From Bacteroidota bacterium (GTDB taxonomy: Bacteria; Bacteroidota; Ignavibacteria; UBA10030; UBA6906), in assembly GCA_003541875.1 (NCBI GenBank), contig DPLS01000150.1, positions 1 to 12,898 on the forward strand: a DNA stretch of 12,898 bases, read 5' to 3'. Position 1 is the stretch's first letter, and every line of letters begins with the position of its first letter. Shown piece by piece: positions 1-6,600 of this stretch. Made by a program: the position numbers and the translations under genes. Under the pieces are notes generated by a model that was not told the DNA's origin, did no database searches, and saw only the letters and a program-made list of their open reading frames with translations.

Positions 1-85
1 AGGAGATGCCAGAGTTAATGTGTGTCGTTGGGCGGAACAAGCTCTGTCATGAATACTTGCGAGCGTTTGACGGACACACCTTCCA

Positions 86-964
86 TTACCGAGATTCCCG
101 TTGATGCTGGGTCAGATCTTGTCCGCGAGACGGAGATAGGAGTTCGCCAGCCTTTCCTGAAACGTTGCTGTCCCCTTGCAGCCGTTTGTTAATCTGTTTC
201 TGAAGATAATCTGCCTCAGATTTCAGCACACTATTCGGGAACAGGTCATAGAATTTCTGGAGCGCCATCTGTGCTTCATCGAACTTCTTCCGCAGAATGA
301 GCACTTCAACCTTTCCCAGATGTGCAAGGGGAGCATACTGAGTATCGTGATACTTCTCGATGACGTCATCGAAGTAAAAGAGCGAAGACTTGAAGTACTC
401 CATTACTTGATAAAGGCGGGCCGTCTCGTAGGCCTTCTTTGCCAGACGCGTGTTCAGTTCCATGATCTTCGCAGCAGCATCTGCAGCGTAAGCATGCGTG
501 GGATAGTACTCCACAAAGCTTTGGAACTCATCCACGGCCTTCTTTGTGTACTGCTGGTCGAGCATCGGCTTCGGCGAAAGATTATAGTAAGACATGGCCA
601 GTTTGTACTGCGCCTCTGCGCTGAGCGGGCTTGACGGGAAACTCCGGCGGAGATAGCCGTATTCGGTAGCCGCAACCAGGTACTCGCCCCGCTGGAACCT
701 GCACTCGGCGAGGAAGAACTGAGCCGAGTCTGAGTACGCGCTTCCTTGATGCTGCAACGTGATAACCGTGAATTCGTTGATCGCCGCGAGGTAATCCTCA
801 TCATCAAACATCGCCTTTGCCTCCCGAAAGCGCTCCTCCACGGGGACGAATGGAGTGGAATCGGACGAGCTACAACCCGTCAACAAGGTGAATTCAAGCA
901 GGAGAAAAGCCGTAATAGCAGACGCTATCGGCTTGCTTGAATGGCGAGAGATTGAGATGATAAT
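86..964 (-). CDS. bamD: BamD-like outer-membrane assembly lipoprotein (TPR)
   Basis: This is the lipoprotein subunit of the BAM complex, which inserts beta-barrel proteins into the outer membrane; it sits on the periplasmic face. The protein is helical and TPR-like throughout. It carries the family's characteristic SYYNLSPKP...DQ...A..EFQ.F...YP stretch in its middle and repeated 'YYP', 'SFP' and 'LFP' helix ends. The only TTG in range (886) would give M-L-T-G-C with no signal peptide. The same frame read upstream encodes a basic n-region (SRHSSKP), a hydrophobic stretch and the lipobox LLTGC. No ATG or GTG exists between the in-frame stop at 989-991 and the lipobox. An ATT at 962-964 lies 7 nt after AAAGGA, so I extend the CDS there (292 aa, Cys31 lipidated). 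This start overlaps the end of the capA-like gene by 40 bases. The last ~25 residues are polar and look extra to the fold. The family call is firm; the start is an inference. Confidence 0.85.
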   Translation of the reverse strand: MIISISRHSSKPIASAITAFLLLEFTLLTGCSSSDSTPFVPVEERFREAKAMFDDEDYLAAINEFTVITLQHQGSAYSDSAQFFLAECRFQRGEYLVAATEYGYLRRSFPSSPLSAEAQYKLAMSYYNLSPKPMLDQQYTKKAVDEFQSFVEYYPTHAYAADAAAKIMELNTRLAKKAYETARLYQVMEYFKSSLFYFDDVIEKYHDTQYAPLAHLGKVEVLILRKKFDEAQMALQKFYDLFPNSVLKSEADYLQKQINKRLQGDSNVSGKAGELLSPSRGQDLTQHQRESR

Positions 965-1992
965 GCTCTTATCCTTTCGAGTATGACGTCAGCTTCATTC
1001 TCGTCCTTTACGAACTCAGGCTGAAAGCCCGCGCGCACCGGAATGCATTGGAATGAAGAGACCCTTGTCCCAGCTTGGTCTTTTATAATTGTTGCCGCGA
1101 AGGCGTAGCTGTGTTGTGTCCAAAACCTATCGGGTTGGCGGAACGCAAAGTTGCCAAGGGAGTGAATGATGTACTTCCCATTGACGTCTTCCACGCCGTA
1201 AGGTACGTGGGGATGGTGTCCGAGGAAAAGATCAGCTCCGCCAGCAATAAGTTGTCGGGCGAATTCCTTCGTACGAACCGTCGGTCTATCAGCGTACTCC
1301 TCTCCTCCATGATAGCTGACGACTATGAAATCCACAGAATCACGAATGACACGAATTCGGGGAAGTAGCCTGCTCGTATCGGCCTCTGCAACATAGTTCT
1401 TCCACATCGGGTCCTCAATGTTCATTACCTCGCTGCATGCGAGGAACGCTATTCGGATCCCATTGCTTGAGAGAACAAGCGGCACATACAAACTCGACCG
1501 ATCGGTCGATGTTCCTATATGCCTCACGTCTGCGGCGTCAAGAAACTGTAAGGTTTCCTTAAGTGCCCTAATGCCGTAGTCGAGAGCATGATTGTTGGCT
1601 GTAGAAACCACGCCAACGCCTCCTCTTTTCAAGGAAAGAGCCCCCGCGGGAGGACCGGTGAAGATCAGGTTGTTTTTCGGGTTCTGAGTCTCGCCATGTT
1701 GGTCGGAAAGCTGACATTCAAGGTTCGCGAAGACGAGATCATACGCCAACAGTGAGTCCCTTACCAAAGCAAACGGATACAACGTGTCCCCGCCAAGGAC
1801 TTTCTGCCCCGTGGCTCTGCCGAGGTTGACGTCGCCCAGGGCGATGAATCGTAGGGCGCTTGGCTTTGGTGCAGCAGAAGAATTTCCGTGCTCACCAATC
1901 CCCAATGATGATGTATGGAAGTCATCCAGATGAACGGCAGCCAAACTCAGTCCCATCACACTAATCAACCCGCATCCAGTCAAGAATTGCAT
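925..1992 (-). CDS. CapA-family (PGA_cap) metallophosphatase-like protein
   Basis: This 355-residue protein has the CapA/PgsA fold, a calcineurin-like metallophosphatase relative found in poly-gamma-glutamate capsule systems and in many orphan contexts. The visible family motifs in order are GDVN (53-56), FANLE (88-92), NNHALDYG (133-140), YHGGEEY (227-233), GHHPHVPYGVE (258-268) and HSLGNF (277-282). All expected metal-site positions are present, so it looks active. The N-terminus is hydrophobic (about residues 5-21) and then polar, consistent with export or a membrane anchor, although it lacks a basic n-region. ATG at 1992 follows AGGT by 4 nt and lies 19 bases after the upstream gene's stop. 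No capBC genes are present, so a role in polyglutamate synthesis cannot be claimed. The substrate is unknown. Neighbouring bamD suggests co-transcription, not necessarily shared function. Confidence 0.85.
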   Translation of the reverse strand: MQFLTGCGLISVMGLSLAAVHLDDFHTSSLGIGEHGNSSAAPKPSALRFIALGDVNLGRATGQKVLGGDTLYPFALVRDSLLAYDLVFANLECQLSDQHGETQNPKNNLIFTGPPAGALSLKRGGVGVVSTANNHALDYGIRALKETLQFLDAADVRHIGTSTDRSSLYVPLVLSSNGIRIAFLACSEVMNIEDPMWKNYVAEADTSRLLPRIRVIRDSVDFIVVSYHGGEEYADRPTVRTKEFARQLIAGGADLFLGHHPHVPYGVEDVNGKYIIHSLGNFAFRQPDRFWTQHSYAFAATIIKDQAGTRVSSFQCIPVRAGFQPEFVKDENEADVILERIRALSSQSLAIQASR

Positions 1993-2011
1993 CGAAACCT
2001 GTCACGCTCCT

Positions 2012-2653
2012 CTAGCTTCTTACATGAAACAGCAAATACACCGCAACCGCAATTGCGCCAACCACCACAAGCGGCTCAAGGAGGAATGAGAAGAATCCTT
2101 CCTCAGGAAGCACGCCTCGCGTTTCGGGAATGCCGGGGTTCTCGATCCTACTGACTTCCGAAACTTCAATCACATCACTCGAACTTCGTGTAAGATTCCC
2201 ATTCAGAAGAACCATGCCCGTTCTCTTGTCAACCACATTGGCAGCAAAGCTTACACGCACCAGACGGTCAATGATCTTTCCCCCAAACAAACCCGTCCTG
2301 CGTATGTTAGTATACTCAACGTTTGCAGACATAAGTCCAATGTCCATTTCCACCGGCGACGAAAGCGACTCGGTTGGAATGCAACCGCCCCCCTCCACAG
2401 CCTGCATGATAACCCCCCGGACAAACCAGGCAGTTTGGCTGGGACGAACCATCACGCGGACTGAATCGCCAGAATTCAGAACAGATACCACGCTGTCACC
2501 AACCTGTCGGCCGAGCATTTGGATGATTTCAAGGTTGGTTGCCTGTGGTAACCGTTCCTCATCTTGAGTAAACACCATACTCGTGGAAAACAGAAGAACA
2601 CAGATATAGCACACCGAGTATCGCAGGTGTTTCTCCTTTGAACTAACTGCCAT
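2012..2653 (-). CDS. Secreted protein of unknown function with C-terminal membrane anchor
   Basis: I do not recognise a family. From ATG 2653 the protein has 213 residues: a basic start (KEKHLRY), a hydrophobic stretch ending STSMVFTQ (about 12-30) that looks like a signal peptide, a mixed alpha/beta region of about 155 residues, and one strong C-terminal membrane segment (about 190-209) followed by HVRS. A TRSSSDVIEVSEVSRIENPGIP-like linker just before the anchor is rich in Ser, Glu and Pro. The predicted topology is periplasmic with a C-terminal inner-membrane tail. The start is uncertain. The frame is open to a TTG at 2722 with an ATG at 2713. ATG 2653 has no good ribosome site. A CTG at 2626 lies 6 nt after a full AAAGGAG and would begin M-R-Y-S right at the signal peptide. 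It is followed by the capA-like gene after 19 bases, so the two are probably co-transcribed. Confidence 0.7.
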   Translation of the reverse strand: MAVSSKEKHLRYSVCYICVLLFSTSMVFTQDEERLPQATNLEIIQMLGRQVGDSVVSVLNSGDSVRVMVRPSQTAWFVRGVIMQAVEGGGCIPTESLSSPVEMDIGLMSANVEYTNIRRTGLFGGKIIDRLVRVSFAANVVDKRTGMVLLNGNLTRSSSDVIEVSEVSRIENPGIPETRGVLPEEGFFSFLLEPLVVVGAIAVAVYLLFHVRS

Positions 2654-2937
2654 CGTCGTCAGTTGCGTGCACATTCCTTCAAGTAAGCACACTAACTTAG
2701 TCAAATTGAGCATGATATTCAAGATTGCCGCAGCGGCGCCATAGTTTCAATACCCACCGTTCTGATGGGAGTTATCTGGCAAAGATTCCTAACGGGGTGT
2801 TTTGAGTAAGTGATGTCAATACCACTGCAACCTGGGTTGCGCCCTGCAATGAGAGCGGGACGAAGTTCGCCGAGAGGAGCAAGCGTTGTGCGGACAACCC
2901 GAAACGTCGGACGAGAACTGATGGTGGGAAAAACTCT

Positions 2938-3618
2938 TCATTCGGAGAGATCGAACATCCGAATATCCTTAATGTAGGGAACAGTTTTGTCGCCCTTTAG
3001 ATCCTTGAGCTTGGAGATCTTCTTTTCAATCCGAATGAGGTTATCTTTGATGATAGTGAGATAGGTCTTGAGATTGTCAGTCTGGTGGTTCCTGAATAGC
3101 TCTTCAACAATATGAGTCATCCCATCAAGCGGAAGCCGGATCTCGTTGGTAATATTCAGGACGATCTCCTGGATTGCCTCCAGCCGCTTCTGAGTAACCT
3201 CCAGGGTCGTAAGCTGGTTCTTAAGCTTCTGTCGCTCAATAACGTTCAGAATGGTTTTCGGAAGAACGGGAGTGGAGATTTCCTCTTTAACCAGATAGTC
3301 CTCGACGCCAAGCTTCATTACTTCGACCGCCAAGTCGAAATCTTTGTTCACGGTCAGAAAGACCACCGGTACGTTGATCCGGCGTTCCTGAAGGATGCGT
3401 GTAATCTCCAGGCCGTTCTGACCGGGGAGAAAATAGTCCATCAAGACGATGTCGAATTCTCGCCCCTTGGCGATTTCCGCAAGTGCATCGGTGCCGTTGT
3501 CCTTCCACACGATCTCGAACTTCTCCGGCTGATGTTTGCGCAAGAAGAGGTCGACGAGCTTCGCAAAGTCCCTGTTATCCTCCACAAGGAGGATCTGCAC
3601 TACATGTTGTTCTTCCAT
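2938..3618 (-). CDS. Response regulator: receiver domain plus degenerate DHp-like domain
   Basis: A 226-residue regulator, 43 bases downstream of the histidine kinase and very likely its partner. Residues 7-125 form a complete receiver domain: acidic pair E13/D14, phospho-acceptor D61 in VLMDYFLPG, T89 in FLTV and K111 in LVKEE. A coiled stretch (about 128-150) leads into residues 151-208, which align by eye with the HisKA dimerisation domain of sensor kinases. The usual S-H-E-I-R-x-P-L box reads TNEIRLPL here, with Asn158 where the phosphorylated His should be. No HATPase domain and no DNA-binding domain follow. Output is therefore probably through protein contacts: a single-domain-type regulator, a phosphate sink or an adaptor. 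The ATG at 3618 is preceded only by weak CGGA, so translation may depend on coupling to the kinase gene. Confidence 0.9.
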   Translation of the reverse strand: MEEQHVVQILLVEDNRDFAKLVDLFLRKHQPEKFEIVWKDNGTDALAEIAKGREFDIVLMDYFLPGQNGLEITRILQERRINVPVVFLTVNKDFDLAVEVMKLGVEDYLVKEEISTPVLPKTILNVIERQKLKNQLTTLEVTQKRLEAIQEIVLNITNEIRLPLDGMTHIVEELFRNHQTDNLKTYLTIIKDNLIRIEKKISKLKDLKGDKTVPYIKDIRMFDLSE

Positions 3619-3661
3619 GTCCGACTATGCACGATGAAGGGATCGGCCACTCACGCTCAGT

Positions 3662-6600
3662 TCAGGGATTGTCATGTGTGTGCCCCCACTTTGGCACCGT
3701 GAAGTAGAACGTTGTACCCTGTCCGAGCGTCGAGTCAAGCCAGATCCGCCCTTTGTGGTTCTCAATGATCTTCTTCACAATCGTCAATCCCGCCCCGGTT
3801 CCCCGAAAATCCTCACTGCGTTGTAACCGTTGAAAAATCATGAAGATTCTGTCGAAGTACTGCTTGTCAATTCCTATCCCGTTGTCACCCACAGAGAAGA
3901 TAAATTCTTCAGGGGTTTCCTCTGCGCCGACGGTGATCCTCGGGTCTGGTTTATCGTTGAACTTCATTGCATTTGAGATCAGGTTTCGGAATACCATACT
4001 CAAGTGCGTGGGATTGAACCGTATCGTCGGTAAGTTGGGTCCCACGATGAGCTGCACATGTTTTTCACGAAGCGTGAACAGCAAGTCGCTCGTAATTTCG
4101 TTGATGGTGTCAGCCACAGAAACCGTTTGTGCCGCCTCTGTTGTGCGGCCTACCCGCGAAAGCGTCAGGAGATCGTTAATAAGGTTCTTCATCCTGGCGC
4201 TTGATTGCACTACAGACCCGAGATACTCCCTGCCTTCATCATCGACTTTGTCCTTGTAGTCCTTGAGCAATATCTTGCTGTAGCCCTCGATACTGATCAA
4301 TGGCTCCTTCAAGTCGTGTGACACGACATAGGTGAAGTCATCGAGTTCTCGGTTTCGAATTTGAATTTCGATGGACTTATTCATCGTGTCTTCGTAAAGC
4401 ATCGCCTTGTCCAGTGCAATTGCCGTCAAGTTAGCGATACTTTCCAAGAGACGCAAGTGAGTCTCAGTGTAGGTGTCCGCCACGGAGTGAACAAGGGAGA
4501 TCACCCCGATGACTTTCTGTTTTGATTTCACTGGAACCGACATTATGCAACCACCAGTCGCATGTCCGGCATCTGCCTTGCCGATCCACGGAAGTCCCTG
4601 CTTCGCGACGGCAGCGTAGCTGGTGTCACTCGCACGAACCGTTCTCAGAGAGTCTGCCTGCTTGGGGTAGTAGCTCCGCACATCTCCGGTTGCATCGAAC
4701 ACGAGCGTCAGTGCATCAAGCTGATCTGAATATGCCTCGTAGAGGAAATGTTCAACGGGGAGGGCTTGTGACACTTCGGCGTAGACGATCTCCAGGAGTG
4801 ATTGTGCATCTAGCGCCCCGGTCAATCCCTTGCCAATCATATACAACGATGTCATGCGTCGGACCTGGTTCTGAACTTCCGTATAGAGAAGTGCATTCTC
4901 AATTGCCGGGCCGATTTGATTTCCGATAAGTAACAGCAGCTGCTGTTCCTGTGGATCAAAATCATGTTTTAAGGAGAACGCAACATCCATTGCGCCAAGA
5001 ACCTTGTCTTTTGACTGGAGCGGAATTGCAGCCAGGCTCTCAATCCCGAGCGCCTTGAATACTTCTCGACCCTTTGGAGTAACACGTTCGTCAGAAGTAA
5101 TCCCCTCAGGGATGAGCAGGGGTCTGCGCTCAACGATCACGGTGCCAGAAGCGCTTGCTGAAGCAGGCAGCACCGAAATGGCCGAGGCGAAATTCGCGGG
5201 AAGCCCCAGGGAGTGCGACAAGTGAAGCTCGTCTCTGCGTTCCTCACGCATATAGAAGAGCACCATGTCGGCCCCGATGATCTCTTTGATCTGTTCCGCC
5301 GCAACACTCAGCACCTCGTCAAGGTGCAGCGATTTACTGATGGATGTAGAGATCGCATTGAGGGCAACCAGCTCCTTGTTCCGGCGCCTGACTTCCGCTT
5401 CGGTCCGCTTTATTTCTGTAACGTCCGTATAGGTGAAGACCAGGCCGGTCACTCGTTGGTTGATTACCATCGGGTTGAGCGCGATATGATAGGTTCGTTG
5501 CTCTCCGTTCCACAAGATTTCGCATTCCTGAGAAAAGTATTCTATCTCTCGCGAGAACAGGCGGGGCATGACTCTCTCAAAGGACGTTCTGAGTTCCGGC
5601 TGCGGCACAATCTCCCACAGAGGCAAGCCAATAACAGAATTTTCATCCCTGTATTGTTCCAAACCCAACCGTATGGCAAACTCGCGCCAGCTCTTGTTGA
5701 CCTCCGTGATTTTGTGATTGGTATCGACCGTGTAGACGACGCTGTTAATGGAATTCAACAGGTTGTGAATGTACTTGCTGTCGTCACTGACCCGTTGGAA
5801 GAGGCGGACACGGTCAATCATTGCTCCGATTTGGTCCGCGATTGGTTGCAAGTAGGCAAGCTCCTCCAAACTGAAGGCGTCGCGGTTCAGGCTCGTGATG
5901 TTGAACGTTCCCAAAACGCGTTCGTTGACTGAAATCGGAACGCTGATTTGGGACTCAAAACCTTCAGCAACCGAAGTGGTCTGAGCACCGAGTTCTTCAT
6001 GCGCTGAAAGATGGCCGATAACAATGCCATGCTGCCGGGCAATCGCGAGTTTGGATACAGTGTGCTCAATCGGCACCACCTTGCCAATGGGGGTCAACCT
6101 GCCTACGGGGCTGTGGCACGCATACACGCCTATGGACTTTCCATCGTCAGAGAGTATTCCCACATTGATCTGATCGTATTGGATCAGGTGAAACACTTCA
6201 TTTGCAATGGTTGCGAAGATCTCACTAAAGTCAATCGTTGCGTTGGCTTTGCTAATAATGCGATTGAGCAATTCCATCTGGCTGTTCTTTTTTTCCAGCT
6301 CCTGTGCAAGTCGCGTTCGATCCGAAATATCACGAGCGATATTGAGCATCGCCACCGGCTCACCGAGCGCGTTGCGCAGCAACGTCGTATTCAAACTCAT
6401 GGCCACCATCTGTCCGTCTTCCCGCTTCCACGACATATCAAAATCGCGCAACTCGTTCTTCTCGCGCAACGCAGCAATCCACTTGACGAACTTTGCCATC
6501 TCCTCATCGACAAGCCACGGATACGGGAAGTCCATTCCCAGTACCTTGCTTCTTGAGAAACCTGTAATCCGAGAGAACTCCCTGTTCACCTCCCAGACCT

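Noticed and set aside
15..86. 23-codon frame starting at the ATG that overlaps the bamD stop
   Set aside because: It ends in TAA after 23 codons, has no recognisable sequence, and too little of the downstream region is visible to judge it.
2814..2819. TTGACA on the minus strand as a promoter for the 2012-2653 gene
   Set aside because: No acceptable -10 element occurs 16-18 bases downstream; a -35 match alone is not enough.
2827..2840. Perfect small palindrome GCAACC-TG-GGTTGC as terminator of the regulator gene
   Set aside because: Only six pairs with a 2-base loop and no T tract on either side.
5213..5932. Long plus-strand open frame (239 codons), with others at 7769-8500 and 3112-3702
   Set aside because: All lie opposite the intact PAS/GAF kinase or its regulator and have no family-like sequence; they are shadow frames.
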